From Bacillota bacterium (GTDB lineage Bacteria; Bacillota; Clostridia; Lachnospirales; Lachnospiraceae), in the NCBI GenBank assembly GCA_023392615.1, contig JAEVYT010000034.1:1-43684 (forward strand): 43,684 nucleotides of DNA, given 5' to 3'. The position numbers were made by a program, and so were the translations under genes. The notes below the pieces were generated by a model that saw nothing but the letters and a program-made list of their open reading frames with translations, was not told the origin of the DNA and made no database searches. Below, piece by piece: positions 16,163 through 24,709 of this stretch; positions within the stretch are counted from its first letter, which is position 1, and every line of letters starts with the position of its first letter.

Positions 16163-16981
16163 TTATTTCTGTTGTAATTCGATCTCGTCAAGTAATTGGG
16201 ATGTGTCGAAAAGATTGATTTTCTTTAGTCCCTTCGCGCTGTAGATAGCCTCTGCATCATCCGTATCTACAAGAACATAACTGTTTAATAAGTAATGATT
16301 TACTTTATCCAAATAATCTTTAATTTTATCTGTTTTATAGGGTTTCACTTTACTTATATCAAAAGTTAGGGTATCTGAAGAAAGTACATGTGCTTTCCCT
16401 GTTTCATTTAATGACAAAATTGTATATGTATAATTGGCGCTACCTTGATACATCATAGGTTGCCATATTAATAGGAAATCCTGTTTGCCATCATTATAAA
16501 CATAGATGCCATTCCATCCGACATGAACAGTATCCGCGTGGGCTGTCCATATTAATTTACCGGTACGGCCAGAATAAACCGATACTGTCTTCTCTTTGCC
16601 TGTTTTAGGGTAATTCAGAACATAGGTTAAATCCACTGCAATCTTTTCGGGTTTCCCATCATGCGTAATATCTGCGTACCATATGATGGGATCTATCGGT
16701 TCAACATAATCATTAGGAAGAGTAGGCACTGGGGACGTGGCAATAGGAGTTGGTGTTGAGGTTGGTTTGGTTGTAACTGCCCTGGTTGGAGTTATGATCT
16801 GTGTGGATGTGGGTATAGTGGTAGGAGAAAGAGGTAATGTAGGAGATGAAGTAAGTTTTGCGTCAATATTCATAACAGGGGAATTAGCTTGTGACATTTT
16901 GCAAGAGGAACCTATTGTTATGAAAGACAAAATTAAGGCACTGGATATTAGCTTTAGAAAATACTTGTTTGATTTTAACAT
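16163..16981 (-). CDS. Secreted lipoprotein with Thr/Pro linker, unknown function
   Basis: 272 residues. The signal peptide ends in a lipobox near residue 27 (IGSSC). Residues about 40-90 form a Thr/Pro/Ser-rich linker. The soluble domain starts at about residue 95 and contains WYADITHDGKPEKIAVDL, which resembles an FG-GAP/EF-hand-like D-x-(N/H)-x-D-G-x-x-E calcium loop common in Clostridia lipoproteins. AAGGAG lies before the ATG. No enzymatic motif is recognised. It is likely exposed on the cell surface and transcribed alone. Confidence 0.75.
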   Translation of the reverse strand: MLKSNKYFLKLISSALILSFITIGSSCKMSQANSPVMNIDAKLTSSPTLPLSPTTIPTSTQIITPTRAVTTKPTSTPTPIATSPVPTLPNDYVEPIDPIIWYADITHDGKPEKIAVDLTYVLNYPKTGKEKTVSVYSGRTGKLIWTAHADTVHVGWNGIYVYNDGKQDFLLIWQPMMYQGSANYTYTILSLNETGKAHVLSSDTLTFDISKVKPYKTDKIKDYLDKVNHYLLNSYVLVDTDDAEAIYSAKGLKKINLFDTSQLLDEIELQQK

Positions 16982-17003
16982 AGTAATTCTCCTTTTATCG
17001 TGA

Positions 17004-17340
17004 AGTATGTATTTTATTTATTATTGCAATTATCATATGATTCGATAAATGATAGATACATCATATCTGAATAGGATTCTGTTGTAAATACTGTTTGGGG
17101 ATATTTAATATATTTAAACTTTTATTAACATTTTGTGATTCATATAACAAATAATATATTATCAAAGAGGGATAATGTTAATGTGAAATTGAAAACAGAC
17201 CTATATCACTAAGGTTGTACGACCAAATTATGTTACAAATTATCATAAAGAATAATTTTATTAAGATTAGTGAGATTATGATTTATGATATAACCAAGTA
17301 AGATGTAATAAATAAAGTAGTAAAGGAGACCAAGAGTAAT
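17004..17340. other. Intergenic region between divergent genes
   Basis: 337 bases of very AT-rich DNA between the lipoprotein (minus) and the PhnB-like gene (plus). It must carry both promoters, but no pair of -35/-10 boxes stands out. No gene, hairpin or repeat worth naming was found. Confidence 0.5.
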
Positions 17341-17769
17341 ATGTCAGTAAATATTTACTTAATATTTAACGGAAACTGTAGTGAGGCACTGGATTTTTAT
17401 GAACAGGTTTTTAATACAAAAAAATATCAGAAGATGACCTTTGGAGAGGCACCTCAAAATCCACAGTATCAAATCCCTGAGGAAGTTAAGCAGCTGGTTA
17501 TGCATGCCCGTATGAATATAAAAGAAAGTGTATTGATGTTCTCTGATAATTATCCGGGAACGCCATATACGGTTGGAAATAATATCACGCTTTCCTATAT
17601 CAGTAAGGATGTTGAGGATATGAAAGGAATATATAATAAACTTTCAGAGGGAGGAGTGGTTCTGCAAGAATTGGGTGAAACCTTTTGGAGTAAATGTTAT
17701 GGTAGTGTAATTGATAAGTTTGGTATAGGGTGGCAATTAAGCCATGATAACGGTGATATGGGAATGTGA
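17341..17769 (+). CDS. PhnB-like VOC family protein
   Basis: A 142-residue PhnB/YjdN-like glyoxalase-fold protein. The N-terminus VNIYLIFNGNCSEALDFYEQVF and the central VMHARMNIKESVLMFSDNYPG are characteristic, as is the C-terminal FWSKCYGSVIDKFGIGWQLS. Homologues dimerise and the true substrate is unknown. The old label 3-demethylubiquinone methyltransferase is not supported. AAGGAG lies 10 bases upstream of the ATG. The gene is monocistronic with a terminator shared with the convergent gene. Confidence 0.85.
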   Translation: MSVNIYLIFNGNCSEALDFYEQVFNTKKYQKMTFGEAPQNPQYQIPEEVKQLVMHARMNIKESVLMFSDNYPGTPYTVGNNITLSYISKDVEDMKGIYNKLSEGGVVLQELGETFWSKCYGSVIDKFGIGWQLSHDNGDMGM

Positions 17770-17778
17770 TCAGCATAT

Positions 17779-17817
17779 AAGGGGATGTTTCGAATTAATA
17801 ATTTGAAACATCCCCTT
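17779..17817. terminator. Bidirectional terminator between convergent genes
   Basis: A perfect 13-bp stem (17779-17791 with 17805-17817) with an A/T loop. It lies between the PhnB-like gene and the minus-strand unit that ends at 17831. Confidence 0.8.
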
Positions 17818-17830
17818 ATTCGATTGCATA

Positions 17831-18487
17831 TCAAGTTGTTTCAATTGCATCTTCTAGATAACTGCTTAATAGATTCGTAGCTGCTATCATGAGATTACAT
17901 ACATTTTTGGCTACAATTTTGCCGTTTTGATAAATTACAGTAAAAAGAACATGATCATCATCCGGCGTAATAATAGTAACTCCTTCTTTAAAAAGTATAA
18001 TGCCACCAACATTACGAGTATTATATGAATGGATGGAGTTTGAAATCCATAATTCGTTTTGTGCAATCTGTCCATTGTCAGGATTCTGGGGATTCAATGC
18101 CAGGGTATCGTATCTACAGGCAAAAAAATCCTTCAGTGGTATTATTATTTTTGATATTACTTTTGTATTAACTACATTGCCTCTACTGTCAAAAGTTCTT
18201 GCTAAGAAATGCTCCGCTTCACAATCAATTATATTGGTTACGAGGTTGATTGTTAATGTAAACTCATCAGTGGTGGAATAAGATTGGGGCATATCTCCGC
18301 AGATAGTAGATAAGGAGATCGAGGAAGGAATTCCATTCGAATCACCTAACTCAGTAGCTGTTTGATATTTCTTTATTTGTTCAATCTTTGTATTATCCAT
18401 AGTTGTATCAGCAGGGAATATAATGATTATCTTACCTTTTGGGAGAATGATCACAAGCTCGATGGTGTTGTCACATGTTTCAGACAT
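17831..18487 (-). CDS. Unknown protein paired with a signal-less binding-protein homologue
   Basis: A 218-residue protein not recognised in any family. It begins MSETCDNTIELVIILPKGK and is rich in beta-strand patterns. It has no signal peptide and no transmembrane span. The C-terminal NLMIAATNLLSSYLEDAIE looks like an amphipathic helix. The frame stays open upstream to 18589 inside the neighbouring gene, but GGGAGG lies 7 bases before the ATG at 18487, so I use that start. It begins 5 bases after the stop of the binding-protein homologue, so the two are almost surely co-transcribed and probably act together. Four Cys residues are scattered without a metal-site pattern. Confidence 0.75.
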   Translation of the reverse strand: MSETCDNTIELVIILPKGKIIIIFPADTTMDNTKIEQIKKYQTATELGDSNGIPSSISLSTICGDMPQSYSTTDEFTLTINLVTNIIDCEAEHFLARTFDSRGNVVNTKVISKIIIPLKDFFACRYDTLALNPQNPDNGQIAQNELWISNSIHSYNTRNVGGIILFKEGVTIITPDDDHVLFTVIYQNGKIVAKNVCNLMIAATNLLSSYLEDAIETT

Positions 18488-18491
18488 AAAT

Positions 18492-19664
18492 TCACCTCCC
18501 CGTCCATTGAGGAGCGGGTATGACAGCCTCCGCCTCAGCATATGGTAGTGGCCACACAATCTGTGGAGTTCCATGTTGGATCTGATCAATCATTCCTTTC
18601 GCATAAATGTTTTGACCATTACAATCAAAACGTACCCCTTTCCAGGGTACAATTAAGTTTTTACCGCAGATGTTGATCTCTGTCAGAGCTTTTCTTATGG
18701 CATATGGAGTGAGAGATTCTGATCTGCATATCGCATCTACCAATGTGTATATTCCGACATAACTTCCGCCATTAACCGTATTCATATCAATTCCGTATTC
18801 ATCCTTGTACATATGATTTACGATCCTAGCTAAAGGGATTTCTTTCGTTAGACCGAGAGACCATATAACTGTACTAAACGCATAATCCGCAGCCATACCT
18901 AAAGTATTTAAGATTTGTGGATAGGTATAGGTTGAAGTTTGGTGAAAAATTGCCATTGGATAGTAATTGATGTCCTGGAAGGTTCTAATAGTTTGTATTA
19001 TTGCATCAACAGAGGCTTCGGTAAAGAGGAAATCAGGATTACAATATTTTATACGGAGTAATTTATCTATCGGAATTGGTAAGTCTGGATTGTACAATTC
19101 CAATAGTTTTATATCATGTCCGTAGATCTGTGATAAATTAACTACTGCCTGCACTTCATCTAAACCGAGATAGGAATTTTCAGCCAATGATCCAACACTA
19201 GAATGAGAGAATCCAAGTGTTGTCAGTAGATCGAAATATGCTTTTGTATACACAAAACTAGTTGGGCCGGTTCGGAAGAACCATTTTAACCCTCTTTGAG
19301 TCAGTGAGCTAGCATCTGTGTTCGGACTGAGATAAGGAACGTTAAGGACCTCCATCTGTAGGGAGACTGCTGCAGTCACCGAGCTTTGGAAGGAACCGAT
19401 TATAGCGACTACTCCCTCTTCTTTTACTAATCGTAATGCTTCATTCGTACCCACAACGGAATCACCCATTGTATCCGCCCAGATTAGTTTAATCTTTTTG
19501 CCATGCAAGCAAGGTAAGCCTAATTCGGGTGGATAATTATAATCACACTGTGTGTTTACAAGATGAACATAAAAATCAATTACTTGCTTTATGCTTTGTC
19601 CGATATATTCATAACTGCCGGTAAGTGGATATAACGCTCCAATTCTTATTTCTTTAGAGTCCAT
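18492..19664 (-). CDS. Type I periplasmic-binding-protein homologue without signal peptide (LivJ/AmiC-like)
   Basis: 390 residues covering a whole type I binding-protein fold. IRIGALYPLTGSYEYIGQS opens the first lobe, VAIIGSFQSSVTAA and PYLSPNTDASSLTQRG form the ligand-cleft loops, and the end ...IVWPLPYAEAEAVIPAPQWTGR is typical of branched-chain-amino-acid/amide binding proteins. The protein starts directly with the domain (MDSKEIRIG), with no signal peptide or lipobox, and the ATG follows a clean AAAGGAGG. A frameshifted signal peptide is therefore unlikely. No ABC permease or ATPase is adjacent. It may be a cytoplasmic sensor, as AmiC is for amidase operons, or be exported by another route. 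The partner gene follows after 4 bases. Confidence 0.85.
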   Translation of the reverse strand: MDSKEIRIGALYPLTGSYEYIGQSIKQVIDFYVHLVNTQCDYNYPPELGLPCLHGKKIKLIWADTMGDSVVGTNEALRLVKEEGVVAIIGSFQSSVTAAVSLQMEVLNVPYLSPNTDASSLTQRGLKWFFRTGPTSFVYTKAYFDLLTTLGFSHSSVGSLAENSYLGLDEVQAVVNLSQIYGHDIKLLELYNPDLPIPIDKLLRIKYCNPDFLFTEASVDAIIQTIRTFQDINYYPMAIFHQTSTYTYPQILNTLGMAADYAFSTVIWSLGLTKEIPLARIVNHMYKDEYGIDMNTVNGGSYVGIYTLVDAICRSESLTPYAIRKALTEINICGKNLIVPWKGVRFDCNGQNIYAKGMIDQIQHGTPQIVWPLPYAEAEAVIPAPQWTGR

Positions 19665-19729
19665 ATATTACCTCCTTTTAATCACAGATTAGTGTAATTG
19701 TCGATTATAATTAAAATGAGGAGGTTGAC

Positions 19730-19744
19730 TTGAAATGGTTTCAA
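19730..19744. promoter_or_regulatory. Short palindrome upstream of the binding-protein pair
   Basis: TTGAAA-TGG-TTTCAA is a perfect 6-3-6 inverted repeat about 65 bases upstream of the binding-protein gene. It could be an operator for the pair. The rest of 19665-19908 is AT-rich without further structure. Confidence 0.4.
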
Positions 19745-19908
19745 ATTACAAAATTCGACAAATTAATCTGCATTATACTATATGATTTAGTTTTCAAAAG
19801 GTGATAATATTATAGAATCTGCATAATTATAATTTGAATTTCATAAATGAAGTAATAATTAAACAATCACAGTTATTACTAGAGGAACTGATAGAAATAA
19901 GAGTTCCA

Positions 19909-20871
19909 TTACAGTATTTCAATCATATCTTCTTGAAGGACACTTATCTCGGAATATAATATATCCCGGAAATCAATGTATGATTTATCGGTCTTTGCGA
20001 CGGGTATTAAGCATGAGTCTGAGGATTGGCTGTGAACAAGAAAATCCTTAATGGTATTACCAGATAAGTCATGTACTGTTTTACAGTTTCGAATTCTACC
20101 ATCTGATACATAGAATAATTTATATCCGATTTGAATAGGCAACTTTAATAAGATATCGTTTAAGGACAGATTTTTATACCCATCCAAACCATGTTTTATC
20201 GATGTAAAGTCAATTATCAAATCTCTGTAATACGAAGCTATTTCATATCGATACTGGCTTGCAGCTTCCTCTAATTTCTGTTGAAGATAGTCTATGAAAA
20301 TGGTTAGTTGATCACTGTTATGAAAGAGTTCTAACAAAACAGCTCGGTTTTGCTCAAAGTCTTCCTTATTGAGCTTTATTGGAAAAAGATTATAATTAAA
20401 TTGATATCCTTCCTCAAGCTTAAGAATGGGATATATATTCATTAACTTTTTAGTAAATTCAGCCATAGCATATTTCCTGCGTAAAGGTCCAAAGCAATCC
20501 ACCTCCCGTTCGGCGACGACGGATAGCGCATTATAACGATTATAGGAGTTTACTTTTAGATAGATATAGCGTTGATCATTTTTCATCTGTGCATTAAAAC
20601 GAGGTTGAAGACGTTTAATCAACTCACATTCCAATAACCGCGCTTCCAGATGTGTGTCGGTAACAATGTATTCTACATCTTTTATCGATGAGACCATCTT
20701 CGTTACCTTTTCCCATTTTGGGGAATTGACAAAGTAGGACTGTACCCTTTTTCTGAGACATTTACTTTTACCAATGTAGATGATGTTATTGCCGGAATCC
20801 ACCATCTTATATATTCCCGGAAGTTCAGGAAAGCTCTTTATTTTATTTTTTATTGAGGTTATGTCATTCAT
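19909..20871 (-). CDS. GIY-YIG excinuclease, Cho-like short UvrC homologue
   Basis: A 320-residue protein. The N-terminal GIY-YIG nuclease domain has G19-I-Y, Y32-I-G, R40 and the ECELIKRLQPRFN block with its conserved Glu and Asn, as in UvrC. A region near residues 195-225 (LQQKLEEAASQYRYEIASYYRDLI) resembles the UvrB-binding UVR motif. It lacks the RNase H-like 5' nuclease and helix-hairpin-helix domains of full UvrC (about 600 residues). The layout matches Cho, which makes the 3' incision in nucleotide excision repair. AAGG lies before the ATG. It is transcribed alone, and no LexA box was identified. Confidence 0.85.
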   Translation of the reverse strand: MNDITSIKNKIKSFPELPGIYKMVDSGNNIIYIGKSKCLRKRVQSYFVNSPKWEKVTKMVSSIKDVEYIVTDTHLEARLLECELIKRLQPRFNAQMKNDQRYIYLKVNSYNRYNALSVVAEREVDCFGPLRRKYAMAEFTKKLMNIYPILKLEEGYQFNYNLFPIKLNKEDFEQNRAVLLELFHNSDQLTIFIDYLQQKLEEAASQYRYEIASYYRDLIIDFTSIKHGLDGYKNLSLNDILLKLPIQIGYKLFYVSDGRIRNCKTVHDLSGNTIKDFLVHSQSSDSCLIPVAKTDKSYIDFRDILYSEISVLQEDMIEIL

Positions 20872-20986
20872 AATTGTACCTTATCTGATTAAATTTTGCG
20901 TTAATCATACCATAATCATATCATTATTAGAAAGAACTTTTATATGGTATGTAATGGATAAAATTATATCATTATTTGGGGCAGTA

Positions 20987-21388
20987 CTATCGCCTGGCCA
21001 TATAGGTGCCATCGATTTGCTTGAAGCCGTATTGTTGATATAAGCCATGAGCATCATCAGTTAATAGCATACCCAGCATATCTTTCAATCTACAATCTGA
21101 GGTGATCATTTGTATTAATGCCTTACCCACACCGATACCACGGTATTGCTCGTCTACTACAACATCGCATATGTAGTAGGTCGTAGCGAAATCGGTAATA
21201 ACTCTTGCGAAACCGATTTGTGTGTTTTCATCATTGGTGAAGGCACCGTAACATAGGGAGTTCTCAATACATTTTTGAATTAATGCTTCCGCCTTTTTGT
21301 TTGTCCAGTAAGTACGAGTCAACAATTCTCTAATCTTTCTTATATCCATATCTTCATTTGACTGCATAATATGAAACTGATTTGTCAT
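20987..21388 (-). CDS. GNAT family N-acetyltransferase
   Basis: A 133-residue GNAT protein. The acetyl-CoA-binding motif A is VVVDEQYRGIGVGKALIQ, with the Q/R-x-x-G-x-G/A loop. The end YQQYGFKQIDGTYM is the usual C-terminal motif B. The substrate is unknown. The frame is open to 21415, but AAAGGAG lies 7 bases before the ATG at 21388, which also matches the family start MTNQFHIM. It lies 115 bases downstream of the oppositely read interval and in line with the Cho-like gene, probably on its own promoter. Confidence 0.85.
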   Translation of the reverse strand: MTNQFHIMQSNEDMDIRKIRELLTRTYWTNKKAEALIQKCIENSLCYGAFTNDENTQIGFARVITDFATTYYICDVVVDEQYRGIGVGKALIQMITSDCRLKDMLGMLLTDDAHGLYQQYGFKQIDGTYMARR

Positions 21389-21710
21389 AGTCGCTCTCCT
21401 TTTCGAAGACCTCATTATTTTATTTATCCAATATAACCCATTATACCATATTACTTGATGATATTAAATTATCTTAGTCACAGATTTACAAAAATATTTG
21501 TACTCTAACATGGTTTGATGGTACAGTTAAATAGGAAGATAAGATGCAGCGTCGGCCTGAGATAATTCCAAATATACATAAGTAGTCATTAAGTCTACAG
21601 GGATACTTGATATATAAAATCTATTGGTATAAAATAAATCGAATAAGTGGCTTACACATAATAAGTGAATAATACCTAATATATTAATCACGTATTGAAA
21701 GGATAAACAG

Positions 21711-22667
21711 ATGAAGCGAATTCTTGTAGTACTACCGGTTAATGAAAAACATAAAAGACGATTGGAGCGTATCAGTAATGATAGTGTATTTCACTATGTT
21801 CCAATATCGGAAGTAACAGCAGAGCTAGTGCAAAATTCAGAAATTATAGTCGGTAATGTACCACCCACTTATATAGGAGCCTCCAATATATTGGAGCTGC
21901 TTCAGCTAAATTCTGCCGGAACAGACGGCTACATTCTTCCTGGGGTTTTATTTACTAATACCGTTTTGACCAATGCCACAGGCGCATATGGGAAAAGTGT
22001 GGCGGAGCATATGTTTGCAATGATGATGAGCCTACAGAAAAAGTTACACCTTTACCGAGATGATAGAACAAATGGTGAGTGGAAGGATTACGGAATTGTC
22101 AGCTCAATATCGGAAGCAACGGTTACAATAATCGGATTGGGCGATATCGGGTTGTATTTTGCGAAAATGGCGAAAGCCCTTGGCGCTTATGTGATTGGAA
22201 TAAAGAGACGGAAAAGTGATTGCCCGTCCCAAGTGGATGAACTTCACCTGATGGAAGATTTGAAGGAAATTGTACCAAGATCCGATATCATTGTATCCTT
22301 TCTCCCCAACACACCTTTAACCTACCATCTATATAATACTGATTTCTTCAAGTGTATGAAGAATTCAGCAATTTTTTTAAATGGAGGGAGAGGGACAGCG
22401 GTGGATCAGGATGCCCTATTAGCCGCAATTCAAAATGGGGAGATATTATCCGCAGGTCTAGATGTCACCGATCCGGAACCTCTCCCGCCTGAACACCCTT
22501 TGTGGAAGGAGAAGAATGTAATGATTACACCACATGTCTCCGGTGCATATCATTTACCGGAGACATTGGATAAAATCGTGGAGATAGCAGCTACGAATAT
22601 AGAAAATCATCTTGCAGGCAAGCCGCTTAAGAATGTTGTTGATTTTGAAACCGGTTACTGTAAATAG
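21711..22667 (+). CDS. D-isomer-specific 2-hydroxyacid dehydrogenase
   Basis: A 318-residue NAD(P)-dependent oxidoreductase that interconverts 2-oxo acids and D-2-hydroxy acids in the cytoplasm. The Rossmann motif is IIGLGDIGLYFAKMAKALG. The catalytic Arg, Glu and His appear at R227 (NGGRGTA), E256 (DPEPLPPEHPLW) and H275 (TPHVSGA). The nucleotide-binding strand ends in IKRRKSD, where basic residues suggest NADP(H) rather than NAD(H). GAAAGGA lies before the ATG. Its last 13 bases overlap the convergent lipoprotein gene. The substrate is not predictable. Confidence 0.9.
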   Translation: MKRILVVLPVNEKHKRRLERISNDSVFHYVPISEVTAELVQNSEIIVGNVPPTYIGASNILELLQLNSAGTDGYILPGVLFTNTVLTNATGAYGKSVAEHMFAMMMSLQKKLHLYRDDRTNGEWKDYGIVSSISEATVTIIGLGDIGLYFAKMAKALGAYVIGIKRRKSDCPSQVDELHLMEDLKEIVPRSDIIVSFLPNTPLTYHLYNTDFFKCMKNSAIFLNGGRGTAVDQDALLAAIQNGEILSAGLDVTDPEPLPPEHPLWKEKNVMITPHVSGAYHLPETLDKIVEIAATNIENHLAGKPLKNVVDFETGYCK

Positions 22668-23716
22668 GTCGCAATATTAGGAAAGAGTGCGGCCTTATAT
22701 ATACCACCATAAGAAAATTTACTTAAGTTACTTTTATTAAAATGTGCAGTTTGAGAATTACCTGCACTGCTAGAAACGAGAATAGGAACGTATGTCTTCT
22801 TATCATATCGGAGCGTTACATTATCAAACCTTCCATTGTTTTTATCTCCGGTATGATAATTAATATTAATAATATTATTTTCTCGAGAATATATATCGTC
22901 AATCGTGTAGCCGGAATTCTTGATTACATCAAGGATTGCTTTTGCACCTTTTTGTTTCAATAATTCTTGCTGAGTGATTATAATTCCACCGTATTCTTTT
23001 AATTTATCACCTTCCCAATATAAATAATAGGGTTTATAGGTGTGGCCTGCTGAGGTTCCATCCGTTATAACTGAATCAAAAGCCTCCTCAATTGTTATAA
23101 ATTGACCGTTACCAAGATAGGTTAAATTCATTCCTGAATTGGCAAGTGGAAATGGCTTTCCATCCTTTACATACCAGGCATAGGAGATAGAGCTGCTACC
23201 ACCGGGCACATCCTCGCATTTGAATATGGTTATATTATCGTAAGTCCATAAAAAGGTTGTATCAGTAGGGTTATCTTCAGAAAATGATAGCCCTGTTTTT
23301 AATCTTAGTGCTTTGGAATCATTTATGTACCAAACTTCTCCCCCTTGGACGGTTGCAAATGCAGCATTGTGATTACCGAAGTGGAAACTTTGAAAGAATA
23401 ATATGGGCTTTTTTGTGTATGACGTCAGGGCTACTTTTAATTGATCGGAGGAATAAGTTCCAGGTGTGGGTGAGCCCGTGAGTTTCTGATCAGGCTCAGT
23501 ATGTTTTGAGACAGAATTCGAGTTCGTTTCCATAGTTGGTTTTGGGGTGGAACTGATATTATCAGCAACCCCGAGTACGGTAGCGCAGCCGGTGAGCATA
23601 AATGTTAATAAAACGGTCACTATAGCAACCCATCTTGATTTCTTTTTATATTTCATGATACTGATTAACCTTTCTTTCAATTCTTTCTTATTTTCACATA
23701 GGGTAGAAGCAACCAT
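22655..23716 (-). CDS. Membrane-anchored or lipoprotein sensor, apparent tail of an M56/BlaR1-type protein
   Basis: 353 residues. The segment ASTLCENKKELKERLISI followed by MKYKKKSRW and a hydrophobic span resembles the part of M56/BlaR1 antirepressor proteins that joins the peptidase domain to the last membrane helix. The same frame is open a little further upstream, but a TAA blocks it at 23785-23787 and no HExxH domain is present. The downstream region, about 280 residues, would be the extracytoplasmic sensor. Alternatively the gene works as a lipoprotein starting at ATG 23656 (MKYKKK...), since FMLTGC is a good lipobox. No strong ribosome site supports either start. It may be a decayed or re-used BlaR1 tail. 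Confidence 0.6.
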   Translation of the reverse strand: MVASTLCENKKELKERLISIMKYKKKSRWVAIVTVLLTFMLTGCATVLGVADNISSTPKPTMETNSNSVSKHTEPDQKLTGSPTPGTYSSDQLKVALTSYTKKPILFFQSFHFGNHNAAFATVQGGEVWYINDSKALRLKTGLSFSEDNPTDTTFLWTYDNITIFKCEDVPGGSSSISYAWYVKDGKPFPLANSGMNLTYLGNGQFITIEEAFDSVITDGTSAGHTYKPYYLYWEGDKLKEYGGIIITQQELLKQKGAKAILDVIKNSGYTIDDIYSRENNIININYHTGDKNNGRFDNVTLRYDKKTYVPILVSSSAGNSQTAHFNKSNLSKFSYGGIYKAALFPNIATYLQ

Positions 23717-23768
23717 ACCGGGAGAAAGTTTTTTATCGCTTGAGAAAGCAATTAATGTATTGCCGTTA

Positions 23769-23990
23769 TCAACCTCGATTGTGCAATTTTGTTATATCAA
23801 CATAGTATTTTTCATTTTCTGTCTGAATTAATAATCCTCTGGATACAAGGCGTGAATAGATTAATCCGAGACCTTTAAATGACCCGACTTCTTTCGGTGA
23901 CTTTGCAGTGGCTGGAGATACTGCTCCTGCATTTATGAATTTTTTAATAATCATTTTTCTTCTGATAATGGGTGAAGGAACTACAGTCAT
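23769..23990 (-). CDS. Small winged-helix-like protein of unknown function
   Basis: A 73-residue basic protein with the pattern SPIIRRKMIIKKFINAGAVSPATAKS and then KGLGLIYSRLVSRGLLIQTENEKYYVD. Its helix-turn-helix-like first half and beta-wing-like end suggest a small DNA- or RNA-binding winged helix. Homologues of this pattern occur in Firmicutes without a known role, to my recollection. The frame is open to 24110, but GGAGGG lies 7 bases before the ATG at 23990, which fits. It sits directly upstream of the BlaR1-like tail, in the place where a repressor would be, but it is not a recognisable BlaI. Confidence 0.65.
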   Translation of the reverse strand: MTVVPSPIIRRKMIIKKFINAGAVSPATAKSPKEVGSFKGLGLIYSRLVSRGLLIQTENEKYYVDITKLHNRG

Positions 23991-24097
23991 AATATACCCT
24001 CCATTAATTGCTATATTTAATATTATACCAAAGTGGAAATAATTTAAAAACATCCTATTCGTTGAAGTTAAGGATAAATCAGATGCAGCATTATTAT

Positions 24098-24247
24098 ATA
24101 GAAGCTGCAAGAGCCGGTGAGCATGGAAGAGGTTTTGCTGTTTGTCTTGGACAATCTATCAATTTTATCGAGGGTACAACTATTAAAGATTTGAAGGAAA
24201 TTTTAGCTACAAGTGACCAATACGGTAAGGATGCGGATTCCATGTAG
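24098..24247 (+). pseudogene. Remnant of a methyl-accepting chemotaxis protein tip
   Basis: The stretch IEAARAGEHGRGFAV encoded from 24098 is the nearly invariant hairpin tip of chemoreceptor signalling domains. It is followed after an apparent in-frame loss by LGQSINFIE, which recalls the usual LAEQS segment. Upstream residues do not match the expected N-L-L-A-L-N block, and no start or full receptor is present. Receptors normally have over 400 residues, so this is a decayed fragment about 50 codons long. Confidence 0.6.
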
Positions 24248-24253
24248 ACAATC

Positions 24254-24709
24254 TTATAGCTCAATTTCAGATATGGCTTTATCTAGAAAAATCTCTCCAT
24301 CAAGGTGTTCAAGTTCATGACAAAAGCATTTTGCCATATCATCTTCTCCGGTAATCAATATTTCTTCTCCATTTTCATTTAGTGCCTGAACGGTGACCTT
24401 CTGAGGGCGAATCGTTTTTACGATACGATCAGGGAAGCTTAAGCACCCTTCAATACATTCTTGATCTCCGCTATAACCGACAATTTTAGGATTAACCAAC
24501 TTCAAATAATAGTCACAATAATCGATAACAACCAATCTTTTTAATATACCTACCTGGTTAGCTGCCAATGCAGCACCATTCTCCGTATTATGTAAGGTAT
24601 CCATCATATCATCAAGTAATTGACGGATTTTATCATCAATGATAAGAACTTCTTTGCATCTCTTACGAAGAATCTTATCATCATTCAATCTAAGTTGTCT
24701 AATAGCCAT
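24254..24709 (-). CDS. def: Peptide deformylase
   Basis: A 151-residue metalloenzyme that removes the formyl group from nascent proteins at the ribosome. Motif 1 is GAALAANQVG (residues 45-54), motif 2 is EGCLSFP with metal ligand C89, and motif 3 is HELEHLDG with H131, E132 and H135. All ligands are present. Motif 1 has Ala in place of the second Gly of GxGLAA. AGGAGG lies 7 bases before the ATG at 24709. The gene overlaps the upstream XRE regulator gene by 11 bases, so the two are translationally coupled. This is unusual for def, which more often sits with fmt or priA. It may be a second copy. Confidence 0.92.
   Translation of the reverse strand: MAIRQLRLNDDKILRKRCKEVLIIDDKIRQLLDDMMDTLHNTENGAALAANQVGILKRLVVIDYCDYYLKLVNPKIVGYSGDQECIEGCLSFPDRIVKTIRPQKVTVQALNENGEEILITGEDDMAKCFCHELEHLDGEIFLDKAISEIEL

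Noticed and set aside
18492..19664. Classical ABC-transporter substrate-binding lipoprotein
   Set aside because: No signal peptide or lipobox and no transporter genes nearby.
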